From G965261055 sp965261055 [NCBI: Fibrobacteria bacterium] (lineage in GTDB: Bacteria > Fibrobacterota > Fibrobacteria > UBA11236), in contig OZ253440.1 of assembly GCA_965261055.1 (NCBI GenBank), forward strand, positions 558,001 through 622,000: 64,000 nt of DNA, read 5' to 3'. Shown here one piece after another: positions 9,601 to 18,531 of this stretch. The first letter of the stretch is position 1. Each line of letters starts with the position of its first letter. A model generated the notes under the pieces. The model saw nothing but the letters and a program-made list of their open reading frames with translations. It did no database searches and had not been told where the DNA came from. Position numbers and translations under genes: made by a program.

Positions 9601-10995
9601 ATGCCAAATTCTCTCCTAAATCATAACCCACATAAAGAAACAAACTTTTGGGATGATTGTGTGAAAAATATTAAAAATGAAGTCTCTGATTCGGCCCAAT
9701 CTTGGCTTTCTCAAATTGAACTCGTAGAACAGAAAAAAAATAAATTTATATTAGGCTTACCAAATAATTTCGTCTTAAATTATGTCCAAAAATATTTCCA
9801 TACCACCATTCAAGAAGGCATCGAAAAAGAATTTGAAAGTTCTATTGAAATTCTTTATGTTAATTTAGATAAAAATTGTATCGCTCTTGAACATTCAACA
9901 GATACTCTTCCTAAAGAAACACTTCAAAAAAAACAATCTAAATCTCGTATTAAAATCCGTTCTATTTTACCCTTACTTCCTAATTATACTTTTGAGAATT
10001 TTATTGAAGGAGAACATAGTCAAGTTGCTCGAACAGCTTGTACTACAGTCTGTCAGATGCCAGGTCAAGATGACTTTAATCCTTTAATTATATATGGAGA
10101 AACAGGACTTGGTAAAACGCACCTACTCCAAGCAATGTGCTTTTTATTTAAAAAATTAGAAACAGCTCAAGAGATTGTTTACCGTACCTCTTCCCAACTT
10201 TTACAAGAGTTCCTTGAATACTGTCAAAAGCGTGAATCTAAATTTTCTTTTGTTGAACAGTACTTAAAAACGGATGTCATTTTAATTGACGACATTCAAT
10301 TTTTAGATAACAAACCTGGTTTACAAGAAGAATTTTTCAAATTATTTAGCCAACTTAAACATGCTGGAAAGCAAATTGTAATCTCATCCGATCGCCTTCC
10401 AGCTCAAATTAAAAACTTAGATCGACAACTTTTATCTCGATTTGAAAATGGTTTAACAGTTGATATCACTTTACCTGAAAGAGAAAATCGCTTTCAAATT
10501 TTGAAATACAAAAACAAATCTCTAGCAAATAATTTTATTACTGATGAAATATTGGATTACATCGCCCAAACAGTAACAACAAATGTAAGAGAGCTTGAAG
10601 GTAGTTTAATTACAATAGCTTCTTATGCTAATTTAATGGGAATTTTTATTACTCTAGATATGGCTAAAGAAATTCTAGGTGATATCCACTCAAAATCCCG
10701 AAAGATTTCTGTCGATTCTATTATTGAATTTATAGCTCGTTATTATAATTTATCTGTTTACCAAATAACTGGTCTTTCTCGTAAGCAAGAATTTGTTACC
10801 CCTCGCCAAATTGCAATGTATATTTCTAGACATATAACACAACACTCTTTCCAAACAATTGCTTGTTCTTTTAAAAGAAACTACTGTACAGTAAGCCACT
10901 CTGTTGAAAAAATTCAACAGATAATGGATTCCGATAAAGAGTTCCTAAATCATGTTAACAACCTAAAAGATAACATTTACCGTAACTCAAATTAA
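9601..10995 (+). CDS. dnaA: Chromosomal replication initiator protein DnaA
   Basis: AAA+ ATPase that opens the replication origin. Domain I is at about 15-95 (AQSWLSQIELVE), then a short Lys-rich linker. The AAA+ core follows, with Walker A GETGLGKT at 166-173, Walker B VILIDDIQFL and the arginine-finger region LLSRFENGLTVDI. Domain IV has the DnaA-box recognition helix, here CTVSHSVEKIQ. The 464 residues are normal. It has no visible Shine-Dalgarno site. Neighbours are not the classic dnaN/recF/gyrB set, and no cluster of TTATCCACA boxes was seen in the 148 bases before it, so the origin is probably elsewhere. Confidence 0.96.
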   Translation: MPNSLLNHNPHKETNFWDDCVKNIKNEVSDSAQSWLSQIELVEQKKNKFILGLPNNFVLNYVQKYFHTTIQEGIEKEFESSIEILYVNLDKNCIALEHSTDTLPKETLQKKQSKSRIKIRSILPLLPNYTFENFIEGEHSQVARTACTTVCQMPGQDDFNPLIIYGETGLGKTHLLQAMCFLFKKLETAQEIVYRTSSQLLQEFLEYCQKRESKFSFVEQYLKTDVILIDDIQFLDNKPGLQEEFFKLFSQLKHAGKQIVISSDRLPAQIKNLDRQLLSRFENGLTVDITLPERENRFQILKYKNKSLANNFITDEILDYIAQTVTTNVRELEGSLITIASYANLMGIFITLDMAKEILGDIHSKSRKISVDSIIEFIARYYNLSVYQITGLSRKQEFVTPRQIAMYISRHITQHSFQTIACSFKRNYCTVSHSVEKIQQIMDSDKEFLNHVNNLKDNIYRNSN

Positions 10996-11009
10996 ATTCA
11001 AACTTAAAT

Positions 11010-11891
11010 ATGAGGTCTACTTCTTCTAAAAAACCTCTTTTATGGCTTCTTCCTTTTGGGATTTGCTTTTTATTTTTTTATGGAATACCTCTTTTAAATG
11101 GAATTTATGCTAGCTTTCAATCTAATAGCCTTTTTGGAAAACCGACTTGGATTGGACTTTCTAATTATGAACAAGTTTGGAAAGATCTAAGATTTTTCCT
11201 TTCTATTAAAAATACAATATTTTATAGTTTGTGTTTAACGATATTAACCGTAATTTGTTGCTTTTTTTTAGCGATTCTTATTTCTGTTTCTTTCCCGTTC
11301 GCAAAAATAATTTCTCGTTTAGCACTTCTAATTCCTTCAATTTGTCCTAGTATTATTTTGTCTATTTTATTTATTCTTTTCTTTAGTGGAAAGTACGGAA
11401 TATTAAATCAATGGATATTGGAACCTTTAAACCTACCCTCTCCTGATTGGATCAAAAATCCTTACCTAATTAAAATTGCTCTTGTTTTTCAAGGATTATG
11501 GCGTTGGACTGGATTAATGACACTATTTATTCTAGCTAAATTAGAATCTATACCAAGAAAAGCTTATGAAATGGCAAAATTGGAGAACTCTTCAGCCGTA
11601 TCTCGTTTTTGGAACATTACCTTACCTCAGTGCAAAAAAACATTATTTTTTATTACTATTTTCTTGATTATTGACTCTTTTATCTTGTTTGAAGGAGCAT
11701 ATTCTCTACTTGGAAGTTCAGGAGGAGTAGAAGACTCGGGACTCCTTTTTGTTTCATATGTTTACTTAATTAGCTTTACCTATGGAAAATTTGGTTTAGC
11801 TACTGCTATGAATTTTTCAGTCTTACCTGTTTTCTTTATATTCTTTTATGCAATTCTTTTTTATAATAGAAAAAATGAAAACAGTCATTAA
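11010..11891 (+). CDS. ABC sugar transporter permease, MalF/UgpA type
   Basis: Inner-membrane permease of the carbohydrate uptake family CUT1, with about six hydrophobic segments over 293 residues. The cytoplasmic EAA-like loop is readable as YEMAKLENSSAVSRFWNITL, where the family pattern is EAAxxDGAxxxxxFxxITLP; the usual Gly is changed. The family-typical N-terminal segments FYGIPLLNGIYASF and the GLSNYEQVWKD stretch support MalF/UgpA. It starts 14 bases after dnaA and overlaps the next permease by 17 bases. No substrate-binding protein or ATPase gene is next to the pair, so they must be elsewhere. Substrate unknown. Confidence 0.85.
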   Translation: MRSTSSKKPLLWLLPFGICFLFFYGIPLLNGIYASFQSNSLFGKPTWIGLSNYEQVWKDLRFFLSIKNTIFYSLCLTILTVICCFFLAILISVSFPFAKIISRLALLIPSICPSIILSILFILFFSGKYGILNQWILEPLNLPSPDWIKNPYLIKIALVFQGLWRWTGLMTLFILAKLESIPRKAYEMAKLENSSAVSRFWNITLPQCKKTLFFITIFLIIDSFILFEGAYSLLGSSGGVEDSGLLFVSYVYLISFTYGKFGLATAMNFSVLPVFFIFFYAILFYNRKNENSH

Positions 11892-12696
11892 ACATAAAAC
11901 TAAGATAACAACAACAATTCTAAGCCTTGGAATTGTAATAACTCTTATTTTACCTTTTTTTTGGATGTTTTTATCAACATTTAAAACAAATACAGAGATT
12001 TTCACTTACCACCAAATTTTTCCCAATTTTTTTTCAACTCATTTTTATAAAATCTTTTTTAATCACCCACAAAATTTTTTGGCACACTTTTGGAATTCTC
12101 TAGAAATTTCCATACTTCAAACTATTTTAACTTTAATTTTATCCATCTCAGCTGGTTTTGTTTTCGCTAACTACTCCTTCAAAATGAAAAGAATTCTTTT
12201 TTTGTCATTCTTGACTCTAATCTTTATTCCTAAACAAATCATAGCCTTACATTTATTTGAATGGATGAATACTCTAAATCTTATTGATACCCCTTTATCT
12301 GTTATTTTTCCTGGAATGCTTAGTGGATTAGGTCTTTTATACTTTACACAAGTCTTTCAAAAAATCCCTTCTTCTATTTTAGATACCCTACGCATTGAAG
12401 GTGTTTCAGAGTTTCGTATAATATTGCACCTTTTTTCTTTTATTAAAGCACCCTGTATTGCTTATTTCTTTATTCACTTTACCTTATCTTGGAATGAGTA
12501 CCTAATTCCTCTACTCATGCTACATTCCAATGAAAAACAGACTCTAGCTCTTTCTATAGGAAAAATTAGCGGAAATTTAAGAGATCCCTATGCTCTTATG
12601 ATGATTGGAGGCTCACTCGCAATTATCCCTGTTTTTATTTTATATTTAACCACTCAAAAGTATTTTACTTCTGCTTTGAAAAACTTAAAATTTTAG
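11875..12696 (+). CDS. ABC sugar transporter permease, MalG/UgpE type
   Basis: Second CUT1 permease, forming a heterodimer with the product of the overlapping upstream gene. Signs are the LPFFWMFLSTFKTNTEIF start typical of MalG/UgpE, the FANYSFKMKRILF segment before LTLIFIPKQ, and an EAA-like loop DTLRIEGVSEFRIILHL (family pattern EAAxIDGASxxxIFxxI). I chose the ATG at 11875 (273 residues) because a MalG protein starts close to its first membrane segment; an ATT nine codons earlier is less likely. Its stop is one base from the stop of convergent mqnD. Confidence 0.85.
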   Translation: MKTVIKHKTKITTTILSLGIVITLILPFFWMFLSTFKTNTEIFTYHQIFPNFFSTHFYKIFFNHPQNFLAHFWNSLEISILQTILTLILSISAGFVFANYSFKMKRILFLSFLTLIFIPKQIIALHLFEWMNTLNLIDTPLSVIFPGMLSGLGLLYFTQVFQKIPSSILDTLRIEGVSEFRIILHLFSFIKAPCIAYFFIHFTLSWNEYLIPLLMLHSNEKQTLALSIGKISGNLRDPYALMMIGGSLAIIPVFILYLTTQKYFTSALKNLKF

Positions 12697-12697
12697 T

Positions 12698-13477
12698 TTA
12701 ATTCTTTAATAAAAAGTCTAAAGCTTCCATGCCTTGTGTTCCTACATTTTTAGAGAATGTATTCACATATAGTTTGATATGGGAAAGACAAACCTCTTTA
12801 CTTATTTCTTGGGAATATTTTAAACACAAATTTAAGGATTCTTCAAAATGATTTTCAGCCCATTCAATACTTTGCTGTATTGCTTGTTCAAATAAAATTT
12901 TGTCATAACACTTTTTTAACATTAGAATTCCCAAAGGAATTGGTAAACCCGTTTGCCTTTCCCAATATTCTCCTAAATCGCTAATACAATTTAAAAAATC
13001 TTCTTGATAAGTAAAACGAGATTCATGAATAATAACACCCTGAGAATTTTTCTGTGTTTTTAGTTTTTGATATACTCTATCAAAAGATAAAAACTCTTTT
13101 TGAATATCTTTATTTTGGTTGTAAAAATTAAATAAAGCATGAGCAGTTGTTTCTCTACCAGGGAGTAATACAGGCAACTCTTTTTTTATTTGTGTGTGTA
13201 TTTGGCTTAATAATAAAGGTCCGCAACCATATCCCATTGCACCTCCATTTCTTAACATTTGATAATTTTTGTTTTTGTTTAATTGAATAGCACTCACTTT
13301 AATAAAATCGAAACTATTCTTTAAAAACTCTTGATTTAATGTTTGGATATCCAAAAATGAAAATTCAAACTGAAACGACTCTAACTTAATTTTCCGTAAT
13401 AGCAATCCACTAAAAATAAATATGTCATTAGGGCAGGGAGATATTGCAATTCTAATATTTTTTTTATTTAAAGCCAT
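12698..13477 (-). CDS. mqnD: 1,4-dihydroxy-6-naphthoate synthase (futalosine menaquinone pathway)
   Basis: Acts late in the futalosine route: converts cyclic de-hypoxanthine futalosine to 1,4-dihydroxy-6-naphthoate. The fold is of the periplasmic-binding-protein type. The signature SPCPNDIFIF is near the start, followed by DIQTLNQE, the GGAMGYGCGPLLLS loop, PGRETTAHAL, IIHESRFTY and LPIPLG. All are recognisable MqnD blocks. The ATG at 13477 is preceded by a GGGGGA stretch, so I prefer it to the ATG four codons upstream (13489). It overlaps mqnB by 10 bases. It is the last gene of the XPB-N/dnaE/epmA/mqnB/mqnD operon. Confidence 0.92.
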   Translation of the reverse strand: MALNKKNIRIAISPCPNDIFIFSGLLLRKIKLESFQFEFSFLDIQTLNQEFLKNSFDFIKVSAIQLNKNKNYQMLRNGGAMGYGCGPLLLSQIHTQIKKELPVLLPGRETTAHALFNFYNQNKDIQKEFLSFDRVYQKLKTQKNSQGVIIHESRFTYQEDFLNCISDLGEYWERQTGLPIPLGILMLKKCYDKILFEQAIQQSIEWAENHFEESLNLCLKYSQEISKEVCLSHIKLYVNTFSKNVGTQGMEALDFLLKN

Positions 13478-14130
13478 CTTTTCCCCCATTTAGGTTGATT
13501 AACCATCCAATACAAATATTGTTTTAAATTATTACAAGCCTCTTTAATATTATTTAAATCCATTTTTCTGCAAGAAGCCCAATTACTAATTCCTCGTATT
13601 TCCCAAACAGGAATATTAAAATAATATGCAAGCTGGACAACTGCAGCACCTTCCATATTTTCTGCTTCAATATTATGTAACCTTCCTCTCTCTTCTCCAG
13701 TTTTTTCCGTTCCAGTACATTGTTGTACTGTTCCTGATTTTACTTTGTTCACATTAAAAGTAAATTCTTTATCATTTAACATCCAAACTGGATATTCTGC
13801 CAATGCAAAGTTATTATTTTGATTCTTCGCAAAATTAGCATATGCCAAAGGCTTAAAAGATCCATCCTCCATTTGAAAACCTAAGTCAGCATAACACTGA
13901 TAAGTAGACAAGACTACATCACCTAACTTTAAACTCAATTCTTTTTTATATGCTCCCGCTATTCCTATATTTATAACTCTGCTTACTTTTTTCTCTTGTA
14001 GTAAAGGAAAAAGAGACAAAATAGTTTCAGAAATTCCTATTCTTGAAATATGATGAATGCCCACACCAACAGGTAAAACTTGTAATTCAAGTTCAGTTGC
14101 ACAACAAAATAAAATTGAAGAATTATCCAT
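13468..14130 (-). CDS. mqnB: Futalosine hydrolase
   Basis: Nucleosidase of the PNP/MTAN fold that removes the base from futalosine to give dehypoxanthine futalosine in menaquinone synthesis. The N-terminal strand ILFCCATELE, the phosphate/ribose region INIGIAGAY, the LGDVVLS motif and the catalytic IEAENMEGAAVVQLA block (Glu and Met contact the ribose) are present, as is a C-terminal IRGISNWA in the usual order. The ATG at 14130 (220 residues) places the first strand correctly; a TTG 12 codons upstream only lengthens it into epmA. The pairing with mqnD confirms the pathway. Confidence 0.92.
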   Translation of the reverse strand: MDNSSILFCCATELELQVLPVGVGIHHISRIGISETILSLFPLLQEKKVSRVINIGIAGAYKKELSLKLGDVVLSTYQCYADLGFQMEDGSFKPLAYANFAKNQNNNFALAEYPVWMLNDKEFTFNVNKVKSGTVQQCTGTEKTGEERGRLHNIEAENMEGAAVVQLAYYFNIPVWEIRGISNWASCRKMDLNNIKEACNNLKQYLYWMVNQPKWGKRWL

Positions 14131-14152
14131 AAAGTATTGTAATCTTAAATAA

Positions 14153-15061
14153 TCAAAGAGGCTCAAATTCTAAAACATTTTGTATATCATCTGTATCTAA
14201 ATTTAACATTAGTAAACGATCTAAACCTATGGCGATACCTGAACAAAATGGCAAAGGTCTTTCTTTAATTTCGTTTAAAAAAAATTGATCTATTTTAAGT
14301 AAAAGTTTATTCAATGCTTTTCGATTTTTATTTTCTTTATTAAAGCAATTTAAATACTCTTCTTTCGTATTTAATTCTTCAAAACCATTTCCAATCTCTA
14401 GACCTCCACAAAAAACTTCAAAACGAAGTGATACAGAACTATCAATAGATGATTTTTTAGCTAAATTAGATTGAGAAGCTGGGTAATGATACACTATTGT
14501 AATCTTATTTTTATCGAAACAGGTTTCTATTTTCTGACTAAATAAAACCATAAGTATTTCAACTCTACTTAATAATCTAGGAAAATTTGGCAACTGCTCT
14601 TTCAATATATTTTGAAGATCAATTATAGAAGACTTAAAAGGACAAACTCCTAAATTTTTGACAAAGGCTTCTTGATAACTCATTTTTTCTATAGCTATAT
14701 CAGGTTTAACCAAATGTATAATTTGAATAACATCCTTAACTAACTCTCCCCAACTCCATCCTAATCGATACCATTCTAATAAACTAAATTCAACCCTATG
14801 CTTTGAGCCGACTTCCTCTTGTCTAAACGCTTTACAAATTTGAAAAATAGAAGGATAGCCCCTTGAAATTAATCTTTTCATGAACAATTCAGGTGATGTT
14901 TGTAAATAACTATCCCCCACCTTTAAAGGATTAATATAAGTATCTATTAATGTGCCTTTTGACAAACATGGAGTTTCCACTTCTAAAATATCTTCCTCTA
15001 AAAAATAATTTCTTATTTTTTGATACAACAGAAATTTTTGCTTTGAAATTTCTAAACTCAT
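14153..15061 (-). CDS. epmA: EF-P beta-lysine ligase (EpmA/PoxA/GenX family)
   Basis: Lysyl-tRNA-synthetase-like enzyme that attaches (R)-beta-lysine to elongation factor P, rather than charging tRNA. Class II motifs are present: motif 1 near ILEVETPCL, motif 2 ICKAFRQEEVGSKHRVEFS with LLEWYR, and motif 3 GIAIGLDRLLML. The N-terminal OB-fold of real LysRS is missing, and 302 residues is slightly below the 325 of E. coli EpmA. It is 6 bases from dnaE and ends upstream of mqnB. The partner lysine aminomutase (EpmB) is not in the window. A full LysRS is ruled out by the length. Confidence 0.9.
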   Translation of the reverse strand: MSLEISKQKFLLYQKIRNYFLEEDILEVETPCLSKGTLIDTYINPLKVGDSYLQTSPELFMKRLISRGYPSIFQICKAFRQEEVGSKHRVEFSLLEWYRLGWSWGELVKDVIQIIHLVKPDIAIEKMSYQEAFVKNLGVCPFKSSIIDLQNILKEQLPNFPRLLSRVEILMVLFSQKIETCFDKNKITIVYHYPASQSNLAKKSSIDSSVSLRFEVFCGGLEIGNGFEELNTKEEYLNCFNKENKNRKALNKLLLKIDQFFLNEIKERPLPFCSGIAIGLDRLLMLNLDTDDIQNVLEFEPL

Positions 15062-15067
15062 TTTATC

Positions 15068-18000
15068 TTAATACAATTTATGTTTAGATAAAGTTATATT
15101 TTTAAAACCAACTAATTTAGTCAATTTTTTTAACAACGATGGTGTCAATGAAAATTTTATCTTATCAGAAATAATTTTTTTAATTAATTCTTGTCCTTGA
15201 TAAATATTAATAACACACTGAAGATCTCCTTTACGACTAGAAATTAATTTATAAAGTTCATCTGTAAATTCTGACTTTATTTCCAAATGCGACAATCTAA
15301 TAATGACACTTTTTGTCAGGATTTCTAAAGCTGTTTCTAATAATGTCATTCTTTCTACTGCAATTTTAATGCGGTCCGAATACGGATTTCGCGTCATTTT
15401 ACATCTCAATAAAACCATTTGATCGATTTGTATTAATTCCGAATTTTGTTCGTAAAAATCACTTGGAAATAATATAGAAGCTTTACCTCTAAGATCTTCT
15501 ATTTCAGCTATGGAATAAGCTCTATTATCTTTTTTTCCTATAAATTGATTTACTGAGTTTAAAATTCCTCCAATAATAAAATTAACTCCCTCATCAACTG
15601 ATTGAATATTATCAAGAGAAAATGTTGTAAAAGAGCGAAGCTCTAATTCATAAGTTTCTAAAGGGTGACCAGAAACATACATTCCTAAAACTTCTCTTTC
15701 TTTTGCTAACATCTCAAAGTAAGGCCAGGGCTCTATATTGGGTACACCAAAATGTATTTCTGTTTTCATTTTTTTATTTTCTGAAGCCTCTTCTCCAAAA
15801 CTAAAAAAAGATATTTGACCGCTTTCTTTATCCTTTTTTTCTTTAATTACCAAAGAAATTATATCCTCAAGCATTGAAAATTGTTGTGCTCTAGAGTTTG
15901 GTAATTCATCAAAAGTTCCAGCATAAATTAAAGACTCTATCGTTCGACGATTTATATCTTCTAAAGATAAACGCATACAAAAATCTAATAAAGATTTAAA
16001 AGATCCCTTCTCATTTTTGTTTTGTACAACTCTTTGACTGAATCCTAGTCCTACATTCTTAATGCTAGATAAACCATAAATAATTGTATCGTGATTGCTA
16101 CTAAACTGTTCAGTACTCGTATTAATATTGGGCTTCTCTATTTTAATATTTAAAATTTGAGACTCCTTAAGTAACTTTACCAAACTATCTGTATTTTGAT
16201 ACTCTGAAGCTAAAGTCATTGCCATATACTGAACAGGAAAATTTGCTTTAAGATAAGCTGTTTGATAAGCGATTAAAGAATACGCAGCAGCATGAGATTT
16301 GTTAAAAGCATAACTAGAAAATGGAACAAGTACATCCCAAATTTGCTCGGCTAATTCAACTGTAAAATTATTTTTTATGGCTCCTTCAACAAAAACAGGC
16401 TTTAACTTTATCATCGCACTATGCTTTTTCTTAGCCATCACACGTCTTAAATCATCAGCTTTATTTAAGCTAAATCCAGATAAAACTTGTGCTATTTTCA
16501 TGACTTGTTCCTGATAAACAATAATACCATAAGTTTCATCTAAAATAGACTTTAACCGCTCATCATAATAATTTAGTCCTTCCAAACCTTTTTTTCGAGC
16601 AATAAAACTAGGAATATTTGACATTGGACCTGGACGATACAAAGCATTCATTGCGACTAAATCTTCAAAACAATCTGGTTTTAAATGCTTTAAATGTTCA
16701 CTCATTCCTTCGGATTCAAATTGAAAAACACCAACAGTCCTGCCTTCAGAAAGCATATCAAATGCTGCCTTATCACCGACTGGCAATTTAAGAACATCTA
16801 TTTTTTTATCAAACTGTTTTTCAATATCTAACACAGTTTTTTGAATTACAGATAAGTTTCTCAAACCTAAAAAATCCATTTTAAGAAGACCGATACTTTC
16901 AAGAAAGTTTTTGTCATATTGGGCTATCAGTTGTTGAGAATCTTCTTGTCTAAAAACAGGTGCATATTTAGAAACAGTATCGGGAGTAATAATAACCGCT
17001 GCTGCATGAATACCTGTTTGACGAATTAAACCTTCTAACTTAATCGCGATAGACAACAACTTCTGATGCATTTTAGTTTTATTTAGCTCTTGTTTTAATT
17101 GAGGACTGTTATCTATTTCTTGTTGTAGATTATTCGTTAAAGATCCTTTTGAGAATAAAGATATAACTTCTTTATTCATGTACGAAAAATCGAAACCAAG
17201 AGCTCTTCCTACATCTTTAAGAACTTGTTTTGCTTGCATTTTTCCATAAGTAACAACTTGTGTTACACAATTTTTACCATATTTTTCAACAACATAATCA
17301 ATCACAAGAGAACGATCCAAATCAGAAAAATCAATGTCAATATCTGGCATACTATTTCTTTCTTGATTTAAGAAACGTTCAAAAAGTAAATTTAGAGGCA
17401 AAGGGTCTACATCTGTAATTCCTGTAGCATAACAAACAAGAGAGCCAACTGCAGATCCCCTTCCTGGACCTACAGAAATATCTTTTTCTTTTGCAGAGTT
17501 AATTAAATCTTGAACAACAAGCATATACCCTACAACATTCATTCCTTTCATTACAGTTAATTCATACTCTAGCCTTTCTTTAATTTCTAAGGTTATTTCT
17601 GAATACCTCTTTTTAATCCCTTTATAACTTATTTCTTTTAAATAATCGTAATCACTTTTAAATCCTTCTGGTATTTTAAAATGAGGCCAATAATTGTGTT
17701 GATTCAATTCAAAATCAAAGTTACAACGATCTGCTATTTTTTGAGTATTTTCAATTGCTCTTGGAAAATGACATAGTAATTTAACCATCTCTTCAGTCGA
17801 AGGAACATAATAATTCTCTTTATTTGCCTGTAATTGATCTTGATGATAGTCATGTAATGTTTGTCTAGAAGCAATGCAACTAAAAACTTCATAAGCTTCA
17901 AAATCTTCAGGGTTCGTATAAAAATTTTCATGGATAGCAACAAGTTCTAGATTCTGTTCTTGTGAATATTTTAAAAAGGACTGGTTACATTTGTCTTCAT

Positions 18001-18529
18001 TCTCAAGTCCATGAGAACTTACTCCTAAGTAAAAAGAAAAAAATGTTCGTTGATAAAACTCTAGAATATTTTCTGTTTTATCTCCCCTTAAAATTGCATG
18101 ACCTAACTCACTCTGAATATTAGGTAAGATTGCTATTAAACCTTCTGTATTTTCTTTTAATAGATCCCAAGTCAGATAAGGATAATTTAAAAAATCATTT
18201 ATAAATGTTTTTGAACTTAGATTAATTAAATTTTGATACCCTTTTTTATTTTCTACAAGTAAAATTAAACGAGGTACTTTATCTATTGAAATACTCTCAT
18301 TCTTCTCTAATTTTTGAGGTAAAATAAAAAAATCACAGCCGATAATTGACTTTACTCCCAATTTCTCTGCCTCAGAAAAAAAGTTAATAATTCCAAACAT
18401 ATTGCCAATATCACAAAGGGCAATTGCTGATTGATTTGATTGTTTGACCTTCTCTAAAAGACTAGAAAGACGAGAGGTACTCTTTAAAATTGAGTATTCA
18501 GAATGTACATGTAAGTGAACAAAACTCAC
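15068..18529 (-). CDS. dnaE: DNA polymerase III alpha subunit
   Basis: Main replicative polymerase. The PHP domain at the N-terminus keeps the metal-type His pattern HLHVHSEYS. The polymerase core carries GPGRGSAVGSLVCYATGI and the catalytic PDIDIDFSD aspartates (about residues 395-403), then ETYGIIVYQEQVM and AFNKSHAAAYSLIAYQTAYL in the fingers and thumb. A helix-hairpin-helix at YGLSSIKNVG and an OB-fold near 985-1060 (FIIGGILNSVNQ) follow. The 1153 residues match the family. The start is GTG at 18529, two bases after the stop of the upstream XPB-N-like gene. There is no intein. Confidence 0.97.
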   Translation of the reverse strand: MSFVHLHVHSEYSILKSTSRLSSLLEKVKQSNQSAIALCDIGNMFGIINFFSEAEKLGVKSIIGCDFFILPQKLEKNESISIDKVPRLILLVENKKGYQNLINLSSKTFINDFLNYPYLTWDLLKENTEGLIAILPNIQSELGHAILRGDKTENILEFYQRTFFSFYLGVSSHGLENEDKCNQSFLKYSQEQNLELVAIHENFYTNPEDFEAYEVFSCIASRQTLHDYHQDQLQANKENYYVPSTEEMVKLLCHFPRAIENTQKIADRCNFDFELNQHNYWPHFKIPEGFKSDYDYLKEISYKGIKKRYSEITLEIKERLEYELTVMKGMNVVGYMLVVQDLINSAKEKDISVGPGRGSAVGSLVCYATGITDVDPLPLNLLFERFLNQERNSMPDIDIDFSDLDRSLVIDYVVEKYGKNCVTQVVTYGKMQAKQVLKDVGRALGFDFSYMNKEVISLFSKGSLTNNLQQEIDNSPQLKQELNKTKMHQKLLSIAIKLEGLIRQTGIHAAAVIITPDTVSKYAPVFRQEDSQQLIAQYDKNFLESIGLLKMDFLGLRNLSVIQKTVLDIEKQFDKKIDVLKLPVGDKAAFDMLSEGRTVGVFQFESEGMSEHLKHLKPDCFEDLVAMNALYRPGPMSNIPSFIARKKGLEGLNYYDERLKSILDETYGIIVYQEQVMKIAQVLSGFSLNKADDLRRVMAKKKHSAMIKLKPVFVEGAIKNNFTVELAEQIWDVLVPFSSYAFNKSHAAAYSLIAYQTAYLKANFPVQYMAMTLASEYQNTDSLVKLLKESQILNIKIEKPNINTSTEQFSSNHDTIIYGLSSIKNVGLGFSQRVVQNKNEKGSFKSLLDFCMRLSLEDINRRTIESLIYAGTFDELPNSRAQQFSMLEDIISLVIKEKKDKESGQISFFSFGEEASENKKMKTEIHFGVPNIEPWPYFEMLAKEREVLGMYVSGHPLETYELELRSFTTFSLDNIQSVDEGVNFIIGGILNSVNQFIGKKDNRAYSIAEIEDLRGKASILFPSDFYEQNSELIQIDQMVLLRCKMTRNPYSDRIKIAVERMTLLETALEILTKSVIIRLSHLEIKSEFTDELYKLISSRKGDLQCVINIYQGQELIKKIISDKIKFSLTPSLLKKLTKLVGFKNITLSKHKLY

Positions 18530-18531
18530 AT

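Noticed and set aside
14153-15061. Lysyl-tRNA synthetase
   Set aside because: No N-terminal anticodon-binding OB-fold and only 302 residues; EpmA fits.
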